Part shown: piece after piece, positions 45,935 through 54,354 of the stretch
Layout: the number at the start of each line of letters is the position of its first letter
Position numbering within the stretch: the stretch's first letter is position 1
DNA from: Rhodobacter sp. Har01
GTDB lineage: Bacteria; Pseudomonadota; Alphaproteobacteria; Rhodobacterales; Rhodobacteraceae
Assembly: GCF_020564565.1 (NCBI RefSeq)
Contig: NZ_JAJCTD010000001.1
Location: forward strand, 496,001-560,000
Length of the DNA stretch: 64,000 nt
Reading direction: 5' to 3'
Made by a program: the position numbers and the translations under genes
Notes under the pieces: model-generated
What the model saw: only the letters and a program-made list of their open reading frames with translations
What the model was told of the DNA's origin: nothing
Databases searched by the model: none

Positions 45935-47047
45935 CTAGGTCAGTTCGACCCAGACCGCGTGGTGGTCCGAGGCGGCGTGAATCTCGCGCTCGATCTCGGG
46001 ATAGGCGTCCCAGTGCCGGGTGCGTTTGCCGGGCCAGGCGCCGCGGCGGAACACCCCGCCCGCCGTCATCCGGGCCCAAAGCGCGTCGGACAGCAGGATG
46101 TGGTCGATGTGGTCCGACTTGGCGCCCAGCATTCGGGTGCCGGGACGATCGGGCGGCTGCACCTGCCAGGTCGGGTGGGTGTGGGCCGCGTGCAGGTTCG
46201 GGTGGCCGAACAGAGGCGCCAGCGGGGCGCTGTCGGGCGTGTCGTTCATGTCGCCCAGCACCACCACATTCGCCGCCCCCTCGGCCAGCAGCCGCGAGAC
46301 GTAGCCGGCGACCGCCGTCGCCTCGCGCAGCCGCTTGGCGTCGTTGTCGCGCGGGCTGCCAAAGCCTTTCGACTTGAAATGGCAGGGCAGAACCCAGACC
46401 ACCTCTCCGGCCGGGGTGGTCACCTGATATTCCGGGCAATCCCGCGAGAACACCGCGCGGACGGGCCGGCCCTCGTTCACATGGCTGCGCATCAGGCCGA
46501 TGGCATGGCCCGGCCCGGTCAGCAGACCGACGTCGATGCCGCGAGCATCGTTGCCGTCGATCAGCATGATGCTTTCCGCCTTCACCCCGCCGACGGTGGC
46601 CAGCAGATCGTCGTTGAAGGCCATCAGCGCGGTGCGGTTCTCGGCCTCGATCACGGTCAGGATGTCGGCCCGCAGGTCGCGAATCACCTGGGCCGTGTTG
46701 CGGATCGCGGTCGCGTTCACCGCCTCGGTCCGCAGTTCGAGCCAGCCGATCCAGTCGGCGCGGCCGTTCGCCACCACATCGACGGTTCCGTCCCGGCGCC
46801 GCACGACCAGTTGGCCGCGGTTGCGACGCAAGGTGACGTAGGGGCCCTGATCGCTTGCCAGAAGGTCAAGCTTCGCCATCAGCTCAAGGATGCGCGCCTT
46901 GTCGGCATTGCCATAGGCGGGCTGTTCGAGCAGGTCGGTGAGGGCCTTGAAGTCCTCGAGCACCGGGCGGCCGTCCGACCAGTCGGGCAGGTTCATGATC
47001 CGGGCACGGTCGAAGAGGTTCTCGACATTGTAGCTGGCGATGCGCAT
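45935..47047 (-). CDS. Endonuclease/exonuclease/phosphatase family protein
   Basis: 370 residues with MRIASYNVENLFDRA at the start, VIEAENR, GDMNDTPDS, DHIDHILLSD and SDHHAVWVEL at the end, the ordered catalytic motifs of the EEP fold (metal Asn, Glu, Asp, His). No signal peptide. Substrate unknown; DNA or phosphoester. Convergent with the phytoene-synthase-like gene and divergent from ccmE across 240 bp. Confidence 0.88.
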   Translation of the reverse strand: MRIASYNVENLFDRARIMNLPDWSDGRPVLEDFKALTDLLEQPAYGNADKARILELMAKLDLLASDQGPYVTLRRNRGQLVVRRRDGTVDVVANGRADWIGWLELRTEAVNATAIRNTAQVIRDLRADILTVIEAENRTALMAFNDDLLATVGGVKAESIMLIDGNDARGIDVGLLTGPGHAIGLMRSHVNEGRPVRAVFSRDCPEYQVTTPAGEVVWVLPCHFKSKGFGSPRDNDAKRLREATAVAGYVSRLLAEGAANVVVLGDMNDTPDSAPLAPLFGHPNLHAAHTHPTWQVQPPDRPGTRMLGAKSDHIDHILLSDALWARMTAGGVFRRGAWPGKRTRHWDAYPEIEREIHAASDHHAVWVELT

Positions 47048-47167
47048 GGGGCTTATCCTGAAGCTAGAAAGACCAAGGTGAAATGCACGCGGGAGTATAG
47101 CAAAATCCGCCGCCCAATGCACCCGGCTTGCTGCGGGTTCGCCGGGCCGGAGGTGCGGTCCGGGCCG

Positions 47168-47195
47168 CCGCGACGGCCGGGCGGCCGTGTCGCGG
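47168..47195. other. GC-rich hairpin in the nuclease-ccmE intergenic region
   Basis: CCGCGAC-GGCC pairs with GGCC-GTGTCGCGG, with a small bulge. It lies between divergent genes, so it is not an obvious terminator. Confidence 0.35.
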
Positions 47196-47221
47196 CCGCG
47201 GATCACCTTTCCGAAGGGGGG

Positions 47222-47235
47222 TTGACCGAGGTCAA
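47222..47235 (+). promoter_or_regulatory. FNR/CRP-like dyad upstream of ccmE
   Basis: TTGACCGAGGTCAA, a TTGAC-N4-GTCAA dyad 55 bp before the ccmE start. It resembles, with one base change per arm, the TTGAT-N4-ATCAA site of FNR-type oxygen sensors, which would suit a cytochrome c maturation gene. The assignment is by pattern only. Confidence 0.35.
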
Positions 47236-47290
47236 GGCATTCCCGATCTAGAGCGGGTCTAGGATCGCTGCGATCTGAAGGAACCCGACC

Positions 47291-47776
47291 ATGACCGGCA
47301 CCAAGCAGGAATTCCGCGGCCTCAAGGGCCTGAAGAAGCAGCGCCGCATCCAGGTGATCGTGCTGTCCTTCGTGGCGCTGGGGGTGGCGACCGGGTTGAT
47401 CGGATATGCCATGCGCGACGGCATCAACTTCTACCGCGCTCCGACCGAGGTGGTCGAAAAGCCGCCGTTGCCGGACGAGGTCTTCCGCATCGGCGGTCTG
47501 GTCGAGGCGGGCAGTCTCAAGCGCGGCGAGGGCACCACGGTCAGCTTCACGGTGACCGACACCAACAAGAGCGTCCCGGTCGAGTTCACCGGGGTGTTGC
47601 CCGACCTGTTTGCCGAAGGCCAGGGCATGATCGCGCTGGGGCAGATGCGGGGCAATGTCTTCGTGGCGCAGGAAGTGCTGGCCAAGCATGACGAGACCTA
47701 CATGCCCAAGGAAGTGATGGAGAGCCTGAAAGAGCAGGGTGTCTATCGCGATCCGGTCGCCAAGCCCGGCAGCTGA
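47291..47776 (+). CDS. ccmE: Cytochrome c maturation protein CcmE (heme chaperone)
   Basis: 161 residues. One membrane segment (about 21-40), then the OB-fold domain with the heme-binding His133 and Tyr137 in KHDETYMP. It carries heme in the periplasm to the cytochrome c lyase. The other ccm genes are not next to it; in many Rhodobacterales ccmE is separate, as here. Confidence 0.95.
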   Translation: MTGTKQEFRGLKGLKKQRRIQVIVLSFVALGVATGLIGYAMRDGINFYRAPTEVVEKPPLPDEVFRIGGLVEAGSLKRGEGTTVSFTVTDTNKSVPVEFTGVLPDLFAEGQGMIALGQMRGNVFVAQEVLAKHDETYMPKEVMESLKEQGVYRDPVAKPGS

Positions 47777-47865
47777 GGCGATCCTGCGCGCGCCGGGGCC
47801 AGCCGGCGTTAAGGATTTGCTGACAGATTTCCCCGCCAAGCATGGGCTGACCGGGGAACATCCGA

Positions 47866-48479
47866 ATGACATCCGTCAAGGACATTGCCGAGGAAATCGT
47901 CGCCCGCGAGGGCGGTTTCGTGAACGACAAGGACGACCCGGGCGGGGCGACCAACCACGGGGTGACCATCGGCACCCTGCGCCGGCTGGGCATCGACGTG
48001 AACCGCGATGCCCGCATCGACGTGGCCGATGTGCGCGCCCTGAGCCGGCCGCAGGCGGTGGACATCTACCTGGAGCATTACTTCAAGCGGCCCGGGCTGG
48101 CCGCGCTGCCCGAGGCGCTGCAGGCGTCGGTCTTCGACATGTACGTCAATTCGGGCGCCAATGCGGTGAAGATCCTGCAACGGCTGCTGACGCAGATGGG
48201 CTATCCCTGCGAGCCGGACGGGGCGATCGGGCCGCGCAGACCATCCGCCAGGCGCAGATGGCCTGGGAGGCGGCGCCGTCGCATCTGGCCGATGCCTACG
48301 GGATTGCCCGGCGCAACTATTACTACGCGCTGGCCGATGCGCGCCCCGCCAGCCGCAAGTTCGCGCGCCGGTCGGACGGCGGCAAGGGCGGCTGGATTGT
48401 GCGGGCCGAGGCCTTCATCACGCCGAAGTACCACCTGACCGAGGCGCAGCACCGGGCGCGGGTGGCGGCATGGGGGTGA
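47866..48479 (+). pseudogene. GTA-type endolysin (GH108 family), frameshifted
   Basis: The first frame encodes EIVAREGGFVNDKDDPGGAT, the catalytic Glu motif of glycosyl hydrolase family 108, then VFDMYVNSGANAVKILQRLL and DGAIGP, after which it turns into arginine-rich nonsense. The matching continuation, beginning AQTIRQAQMAWEAA and ending GWIVRAEAFITPKYHL, lies in another frame from about 48,232. A single lost G in GGGCCGCGCAGACC (about 48,228-48,238) would explain it. The restored product would be about 204 residues. It pairs with the downstream holin gene, as in Rhodobacter gene transfer agents. A sequencing error is the alternative. Confidence 0.8.
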
Positions 48480-48964
48480 TCGGCACGGTCCTCGGCACGC
48501 CCGGCGCCGTTGCGGCGCTGGGTGAGGCGGCAAAGGGCGTGGCCGAGGTCTTCACGCCCTCGGCCACCAAGCGGATGGAGCTGTCGGCCGAGGCGCAGAT
48601 GGCGGCGCTGCGGCAATTGGGCGAGGAATACCAGCACCCGGCGCTGAGCTGGTTCGACCGGCTGGTGAACGGGCTGAACCGGCTGCCGCGCCCCTTCCTG
48701 GCCTTCGGCACCATCGGGTTGTTCGTCTATGCGATGGTGGACCCCGAGGCCTTTGTCCACCGCATGGTCGGGCTGAACGCCGTGCCCGAGCCGCTGTGGT
48801 GGCTTCTGGGCGCCATCGTCGCCTTCTATTTCGGCGCGCGCGAGACGCATTACTTTCGCAACCGGGCGGTGGTGTCGCCGTTTGCGGCCGGAACCGCGGC
48901 GCCATCGGTGCCCGAGGACAACCCTGCACTTGAGGACTGGCGCGCCGGCGGGGCGGGCGCTTGA
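48470..48964 (+). CDS. GTA-type holin (3TM family)
   Basis: 164 residues. A soluble N-terminus (AGA- and Glu-rich) is followed by two clear hydrophobic segments (about 75-90 and 108-122) and the sequence HPALSWFDRLVNGLNRLPRP, typical of the holin family used for release of gene transfer agents. It starts inside the end of the endolysin gene. In Rhodobacter capsulatus the matching pair lies outside the main GTA cluster, and the same seems true here, since no capsid or tail genes are near. Confidence 0.85.
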   Translation: MGVIGTVLGTPGAVAALGEAAKGVAEVFTPSATKRMELSAEAQMAALRQLGEEYQHPALSWFDRLVNGLNRLPRPFLAFGTIGLFVYAMVDPEAFVHRMVGLNAVPEPLWWLLGAIVAFYFGARETHYFRNRAVVSPFAAGTAAPSVPEDNPALEDWRAGGAGA

Positions 48965-48969
48965 CCTCT

Positions 48970-49002
48970 TGTGTTGCCTCTGGCAAGGCCAGAGGCAACA
49001 CA
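48970..49002 (+). promoter_or_regulatory. Strong hairpin in the argS leader
   Basis: A 15-bp perfect stem (TGTGTTGCCTCTGGC and its complement) with a 3-nt loop, starting 6 bases after the holin stop and ending at the first base of the AGGGG ribosome binding site of argS. Either a terminator for the lysis genes without a T run, or a structure affecting argS translation. Confidence 0.6.
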
Positions 49003-49016
49003 GGGGATTTGATCAG

Positions 49017-50759
49017 ATGAACCTTTTTGCGGAAATCCGCAGCGCGGTGGTGGATGCCCTTGGCCGGATGACGGACGAGGGCCTTTTGCCTTCGGGCCTG
49101 GACATGTCGGCGGTGGCGGTCGAGCCGCCGCGCGATGCGGCGCATGGCGACATGGCGACCAATGCGGCGATGGTGCTGGCGCGCGGGGCCGGCAAGCCGC
49201 CGCGCGAGATCGCCGAGGCGCTGGCCGCGCAGCTGATGCAGGATCCCAGGATCGAGGGCGCCGATGTGGCCGGGCCGGGGTTCCTGAACCTGCGGCTGGC
49301 GCCGGCGGTCTGGCACGGCGTGGTGCGCGACGCGCTGGTGCACGGGCTGAACTACGGCCGGTCGCAATCCGGCGCGGGGCAGAAGGTCAACGTCGAATTC
49401 GTCAGCGCCAACCCGACCGGCCCGATGCATGTGGGCCATGTGCGCGGCGCGGTGGTGGGCGATGCGCTGTCGAACCTGCTGGCCTTTGCCGGCTGGGAGG
49501 TGACGCGCGAATACTACATCAACGATGGCGGCGCGCAGGTCGATGTGCTGGCGCGGTCGGCCTATGAGCGCTACCGCGAGGCGCATGGGCTGGAGCCGGA
49601 GATCCGCGAGGGGCTGTATCCCGGCGACTACCTCATTCCGGTGGGCGAAGCGCTGAAGGCGAAGTATGGCGAAAGCCTGCTGGACAAGGGCGAGCAATTC
49701 TGGCTCGCCGAGGTGCGCGATTTCGCCACCGACATGATGATGCAGATGATCCGTGACGACCTGGCGCAGCTGGGCGTGCGGATGGATGTCTACAGCAGCG
49801 AGAAGGCGCTGTATGGCACCGGCCAGATCGAGGCCGCGATCGAGACGCTGCGCGGCATGGGCCTGATCTACGAAGGCGTGCTGGAACCGCCCAAGGGCAA
49901 GACCCCCGAGGACTGGGAGCCGCGCGAGCAGACGCTGTTCCGCAGCACCGCGCATGGCGATGACGTGGACCGGCCGGTAAAGAAATCCGACGGCGGCTGG
50001 ACCTATTTCGCCCCCGACATCGCCTATCACCACAACAAGGTGAAGCGCGGCTTCGACCAGTTGATCGACATCTTCGGCGCCGACCACGGCGGTTACGTCA
50101 AGCGGATGAAGGCCGCCGTCAGCGCTCTGTCCAATGGCCGGGTGCCGCTGGACATCAAGCTGATCCAACTGGTCAAGCTGTGGAAGAACGGCGAGCCGTT
50201 CAAGATGTCCAAGCGCGCCGGCACCTTCGTCACCCTGCGCGACGTGGTCGAGATGGCGGGGGCCGATGTCACCCGCTTCATCATGCTGACGCGCAAGAAC
50301 GACGTGGCGCTGGACTTCGATTTCGATCGTGTGCTGGAACAGTCGAAGGACAACCCGGTCTTCTATGTGCAATACGCCAATGCCCGGGTGAACAGCCTTC
50401 TCAGGAAGGCGCGCGACCTTGGCATCGCGGTGGACGACACCGCGTTGATGGCTTCGGACCTGTCGGAACTGGACCATCCGGCGCAACTGGACCTGGCCAA
50501 GAAGATTGCCGAATGGCCGCGCCTGGTGGACATCGCCGCCCGCAACAACGAACCGCACCGGGTGGCGTTCTACCTGTATGAACTGGCCAGCGACCTTCAC
50601 GCCATCTGGAATGCCGGCAATGACGACCCCGCATTGCGCTTCCTGAGCCACGCCGCGCACAAGACCGCGGCGAAAATCGCCCTGGCCCGGGCCGTGGGCG
50701 TTGTCATTTGCACAGGTTTGGGTATCTTGGGCGTGACGCCGGTCGAAGAAATGCGCTGA
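49017..50759 (+). CDS. argS: Arginyl-tRNA synthetase
   Basis: 580 residues. N-terminal ArgRS-specific domain, HIGH-type site SANPTGPMHVGHVRGA, KMSKRAGTF loop, and the DALR anticodon domain with FYVQYANARVNSLLRKA. Charges tRNA-Arg in the cytoplasm. The ATG at 49017 follows AGGGGATTTGATCAG. First gene of argS-SPOR-nagZ-scpA-scpB. Confidence 0.96.
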   Translation: MNLFAEIRSAVVDALGRMTDEGLLPSGLDMSAVAVEPPRDAAHGDMATNAAMVLARGAGKPPREIAEALAAQLMQDPRIEGADVAGPGFLNLRLAPAVWHGVVRDALVHGLNYGRSQSGAGQKVNVEFVSANPTGPMHVGHVRGAVVGDALSNLLAFAGWEVTREYYINDGGAQVDVLARSAYERYREAHGLEPEIREGLYPGDYLIPVGEALKAKYGESLLDKGEQFWLAEVRDFATDMMMQMIRDDLAQLGVRMDVYSSEKALYGTGQIEAAIETLRGMGLIYEGVLEPPKGKTPEDWEPREQTLFRSTAHGDDVDRPVKKSDGGWTYFAPDIAYHHNKVKRGFDQLIDIFGADHGGYVKRMKAAVSALSNGRVPLDIKLIQLVKLWKNGEPFKMSKRAGTFVTLRDVVEMAGADVTRFIMLTRKNDVALDFDFDRVLEQSKDNPVFYVQYANARVNSLLRKARDLGIAVDDTALMASDLSELDHPAQLDLAKKIAEWPRLVDIAARNNEPHRVAFYLYELASDLHAIWNAGNDDPALRFLSHAAHKTAAKIALARAVGVVICTGLGILGVTPVEEMR

Positions 50760-50832
50760 CCAATCAAGCGCCTCGACCGGGAACGAGCAGGCGTGAAAGG
50801 GCGGGACCAACCCGCCCGGGCAGAGGCGGAAC

Positions 50833-51774
50833 ATGGCGGACGCGGATTTCGACGCAGGGCATGCGGCTTTTCCGGCACAGGGCCGGGGGCAGAGGATCAT
50901 CAATCTGGCCGGCGCGGCGGCCTCGCTGGGGCTGGTGGTGGGCCTGGGCTGGTGGGGCTACGCGCTTGCCGTGCGCGACGTCAACGGCGTGCCGGTGATC
51001 CGGGCCCTGGGCGGGGCGATGCGGATCGCGCCCGAGGACCCGGGCGGCGAAGTGGTCGATCACCAGGGGCTGGCCGTCAACGACGTGGTGGCCGAAGGCA
51101 CCGCCGCGCCGCCGGCCGACCGGCTGGTGCTGGCGCCCGCACCGGTCGAGTTGAGTCTGGACGACGGGCCGGGGCTGGCCGGGGCCACCCCGCCGCTGGA
51201 AGGCGAGGTCACGCCGTCGCGGCTGGACAGCGATGCCGGCGGTCTGGTGCCGGTGACACCGCTGGAGGGCGACGGCGCATTGAGCACCGACGCCGCGGTC
51301 GCCGCCGCGCTGGCCGAGGCGCTGGGGTCCGACGCGGCGCCGTCCGAGGATCTTGTCGAGGTCGCGGCGCTGGATGCCGCCGGCCTGCCGCCGCCCGAAG
51401 GTGCGGTGATCCGCTCGCCGCGGCCGCAGCCGCGCCCCGCCCGCAGCGCGGCGCCGGATGCAGCGGTGCCGACCGCGGCCGCGCCGGCCGCCCCCGAAAC
51501 GGTCGATCCCGCCACCCTGGCGCCGGGCACCCGGCTGGTGCAGTTCGGGGCCTTCGAGACCGAGGACGAGGCGCGGGCCGAATGGACGCGGATCGGCGGC
51601 CGTTTTGCCGCCCTGATGGCGGGCAAGGCGATGGTGATCGAATCGGCGGTCAGCGGCGGCAACACCTTCTTCCGGCTGCGCGCCCTGGGCTTCGAGGGCG
51701 AGGACGACGCCCGCCGCTTCTGCGCCGCGCTGACCGCGGAAGGTGCCAACTGCATTCCGGTCGCGCATAGATGA
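50833..51774 (+). CDS. SPOR-domain membrane protein
   Basis: 313 residues. A short cytoplasmic N-terminus, one membrane segment (about 22-47), a long Ala/Pro/acidic linker, and a SPOR domain at about 235-313 (TRLVQFGAFETEDEARAEWTRIGGRF and ARRFCAALTAEGANCIPV). SPOR domains bind denuded peptidoglycan at division sites. The stop overlaps the nagZ start (ATGA), as is usual in this order. Confidence 0.9.
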   Translation: MADADFDAGHAAFPAQGRGQRIINLAGAAASLGLVVGLGWWGYALAVRDVNGVPVIRALGGAMRIAPEDPGGEVVDHQGLAVNDVVAEGTAAPPADRLVLAPAPVELSLDDGPGLAGATPPLEGEVTPSRLDSDAGGLVPVTPLEGDGALSTDAAVAAALAEALGSDAAPSEDLVEVAALDAAGLPPPEGAVIRSPRPQPRPARSAAPDAAVPTAAAPAAPETVDPATLAPGTRLVQFGAFETEDEARAEWTRIGGRFAALMAGKAMVIESAVSGGNTFFRLRALGFEGEDDARRFCAALTAEGANCIPVAHR

Positions 51775-52781
51775 ACACCGGTTCGGGTTCGACCATTTTC
51801 GGGGTCGAAGGACCGGCCCTGAATGCGTCCGAACGCTCGTTCTTCCGCGACGCCGACCCGTTCGGCTTCATCCTGTTTGCCCGCAATGTGGAAGACCCGG
51901 ACCAGATCCGCCGGCTGACCGCGGACTTGCGCGCGGCGGTGGGCCGCGAGGCCCCGGTGCTGATCGACCAGGAAGGCGGCCGCGTGCAGCGCCTGCGCGC
52001 GCCGCAGTGGCGCGAGTGGGAGCCGCCGTTCGACACCGTGGCGGGATGCGCTTCGGTGCAGGCGGCGGAGGCGGCGATGTGGGCGCGGGCCCGGATCATT
52101 GCGGCCGAGTTGCGGGACCTGGGGATAGACGCCAATTGCGCCCCCGTCGCCGATGTGGCGCAGGCCGAGACACATCCGTTCCTGCGCAACCGCTGCTATG
52201 GCAGCGACCCGGAGGTGGTGGCGCGGATCGGCCGGGCGGTGGCCGAGGGGCTGCTTGCGGGGGGCGTGCTGCCGGTGGTCAAGCACATGCCGGGGCATGG
52301 AAGGTCGGAGATGGACACCCATCTGGCGCTGCCGACGGTGCGGGCGCCGAGGGCCGAGTTGCAGGCGGTGGACTTCGCGCCGTTCCGGGCGCTTCGCGAC
52401 CTGCCGATGGCGATGACGGCGCATGTGGTGTTTTCCGATGTCGATGACCGGCCCGCCACGCAATCGCCTGCGGTGATCCGGCTGATCCGCGACGAGATCG
52501 GCTTTGCGGGCCTGCTGATGACGGATGATCTGAACATGGAGGCGCTTGCGGGGTCATTGGGCGCGCGCACGGCGGATTCGCTGGCGGCCGGCTGCGACCT
52601 GGCGCTGCATTGCAAGGGCGACCTGGGCCAGATGGTCGAGGTTGCGGCGGCGGCTGGCACGATGGGGGCTGCGACAATTGCCCGGGCGCAGACCGCGCTG
52701 GCGGCACGGCGGGCGCCCGATGCGGTTGACATTGCGGCGCTGGAGGCCGACCTTCCGGGCCTGATCCGCAGGACGAGCTGA
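51771..52781 (+). CDS. nagZ: Beta-N-acetylhexosaminidase
   Basis: 336 residues of glycosyl hydrolase family 3. DQEGGRVQRL, the catalytic KHMPGHGRSEMDTH loop and the nucleophile Asp in MTDDLNMEAL are present. It removes N-acetylglucosamine from muropeptides during cell-wall recycling in the cytoplasm. Its TGA overlaps the scpA ATG by one base. Confidence 0.95.
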   Translation: MNTGSGSTIFGVEGPALNASERSFFRDADPFGFILFARNVEDPDQIRRLTADLRAAVGREAPVLIDQEGGRVQRLRAPQWREWEPPFDTVAGCASVQAAEAAMWARARIIAAELRDLGIDANCAPVADVAQAETHPFLRNRCYGSDPEVVARIGRAVAEGLLAGGVLPVVKHMPGHGRSEMDTHLALPTVRAPRAELQAVDFAPFRALRDLPMAMTAHVVFSDVDDRPATQSPAVIRLIRDEIGFAGLLMTDDLNMEALAGSLGARTADSLAAGCDLALHCKGDLGQMVEVAAAAGTMGAATIARAQTALAARRAPDAVDIAALEADLPGLIRRTS

Positions 52782-53590
52782 TGCCCGACCCCATCGCCGA
52801 GGACTGGACCGCGCCCGAGCGCCTGGGGCCCGAAGGGCCGGTGGCCGACCGGTTGTCGGCCGAGGCGCTGATCGTCGATGTCGAGGGCTTCGAGGGGCCG
52901 CTGGACCTGCTGTTGACGCTGTCTCGGACCCAGAAGGTGGATCTGCGGCGGATCTCGGTGCTGCATCTGGCCGAGCAATACCTGGCCTTCGTGCAGACCG
53001 TGCAATCGCTGCGGATCGAACTGGCGGCGGATTATCTGGTGATGGCGGCCTGGCTGGCCTATCTGAAATCGCGCCTGCTGTTGCCGCCCGAGCCGGGGGA
53101 TGACGGGCCAAGCGCCGAGGACCTTGCGGCGCATCTGGCGTTCCAGCTGGAGCGGCTGGCGGCGATGCGCGAGGCGGCGGCGCAGCTGATGGCGCGTGAC
53201 CGGCTGGGCCGCGATTTCTTTGCCCGTGGCCTGCCCGAGGGACTGAGCCAGCACCGAAAGGTCACCTGGGATGCCAGCCTGCTGGACCTGATGCGCGCCT
53301 ATGCCCGCATCCGCACCCGCGACGAGTTCCGGCCCTTCGTGCTGGATCGTGAACATGTGTTCACAATGGAGCAGGCGCTGGAGCGGATGCGTGGCCTGAT
53401 CGGCTTTGCCGGCGACTGGGCCGAATTGACCAGCTTCCTGCCGGAAGGCTGGGACGGCACGCCGATGGCGCGGCGCAGTGCCACGGCGGCGCATTTCGCG
53501 GCGGTGCTGGAACTGGCAAAAAGCGGGCAGGTGCTGATCCGGCAAGGCGAGACCTTTGCACCGATCCAGATCCGGAGGCGGGACGCGTGA
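52781..53590 (+). CDS. scpA: Segregation and condensation protein A
   Basis: 269 residues. VEGFEGPLDLLLTLSRTQKVDL and EYLVMAAWLAYLKSRLLLP-like (DYLVMAAWLAYLKSRLLL) mark the N-terminal SMC-binding part; the C-terminal winged helix (ALERMRGLIGFAGDWAELTSF) closes the ring. Acts with SMC and ScpB in chromosome condensation. Overlaps scpB by four bases. Confidence 0.95.
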   Translation: MPDPIAEDWTAPERLGPEGPVADRLSAEALIVDVEGFEGPLDLLLTLSRTQKVDLRRISVLHLAEQYLAFVQTVQSLRIELAADYLVMAAWLAYLKSRLLLPPEPGDDGPSAEDLAAHLAFQLERLAAMREAAAQLMARDRLGRDFFARGLPEGLSQHRKVTWDASLLDLMRAYARIRTRDEFRPFVLDREHVFTMEQALERMRGLIGFAGDWAELTSFLPEGWDGTPMARRSATAAHFAAVLELAKSGQVLIRQGETFAPIQIRRRDA

Positions 53591-54243
53591 GCGAGGACGA
53601 GGCAGAGGAAGGCGACGACGAGCGGAGCCTGTTCGAGGCCCCGCCGATGGCCGAGCAGGAGCGGATGGTCGAGGCGGTCCTGTTTGCCAGCGCCGAGCCG
53701 GTCTCGGTGGCCGAACTTGAGGGGCGGTTGCCGCATGGGTCGGACCCGGCCGAGGCCTTGGCCCATCTGCGGCGGCGCTACGAGGGCCGGGGGGTCGCCT
53801 TGGTGAAGGTGGGCGACGCCTATGCCTTCCGCACCGCGCCGGACCTTGGCCACCTGATGCGGCGCGAAACGGTCGAGACCCGCAAGCTGAGCCGCGCGGC
53901 GATCGAGACGCTTGCCATCGTCGCCTACCACCAGCCGGTCACCCGCGCCGAGATCGAGGAGATTCGCGGCGTGGCGGTCAGCCGCGGCACGGTGGACCAG
54001 CTGATGGAGATGGAGTGGATCCGCCTGGGCCGGCGCCGGATGACCCCGGGCCGCCCGGTGACCTTTGTGGTGACCGAGACGTTCCTGGATCACTTCGGCC
54101 TGGAAAGTGCGCGCGACCTGCCCGGCATCAAGGAGTTGCGCGCGGCGGGCCTGCTGGACAGCCGCCCGGCCCCCGGGCTGGCCGCGGCGAAGGACGACGA
54201 GGACGATGGCCAGATCGGCCAGAGCGAGTTGTTCGAGGACTGA
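53587..54243 (+). CDS. scpB: Segregation and condensation protein B
   Basis: 218 residues. The two winged-helix motifs of ScpB are clear (MVEAVLFASAEPVSVAELE, and LAIVAYHQPVTRAEIEEIRG with GTVDQLMEMEWIR). It starts with GTG inside the scpA stop. The C-terminal tail is acidic. Last gene of the argS unit; the composite repeat follows. Confidence 0.95.
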   Translation: MSEDEAEEGDDERSLFEAPPMAEQERMVEAVLFASAEPVSVAELEGRLPHGSDPAEALAHLRRRYEGRGVALVKVGDAYAFRTAPDLGHLMRRETVETRKLSRAAIETLAIVAYHQPVTRAEIEEIRGVAVSRGTVDQLMEMEWIRLGRRRMTPGRPVTFVVTETFLDHFGLESARDLPGIKELRAAGLLDSRPAPGLAAAKDDEDDGQIGQSELFED

Positions 54244-54250
54244 GCGCGAC

Positions 54251-54297
54251 AGGGGGCGCTGCCCCCTGACCCCCGGGGTATTTTCGCCAAGATGAAG
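54251..54297 (+). repeat. Composite intergenic repeat, copy 4
   Basis: Hairpin AGGGGGC-GCT-GCCCCCT, then CCCCGGGGTATTT and CGCCAAGATGAAG. Best-formed copy of the family and located between convergent scpB and dcd. Confidence 0.75.
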
Positions 54298-54330
54298 GTC
54301 ATGCCGCTTCATCTTGGCCCAAATACCCCG
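54274..54330. terminator. 24-bp inverted copies of the repeat tail between convergent genes
   Basis: The tail at 54274-54297 and its reverse complement at 54307-54330 pair over 24 bp with two mismatches and a 9-nt loop. Together with the upstream hairpin this should stop transcription from both sides. Confidence 0.65.
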
Positions 54331-54354
54331 CCGCTGGAGGCGCCTGTCTTTCGC

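Noticed and set aside
48220-48245. Programmed frameshifting in the endolysin gene
   Set aside because: No slippery heptamer or downstream pseudoknot is evident, and relatives of the family are encoded in one frame; a mutation or sequencing error is simpler.
47866-48964. Prophage remnant, because of endolysin and holin genes
   Set aside because: No other phage genes, integrase or att sites are visible, the composition is native and the holin is of the GTA type.
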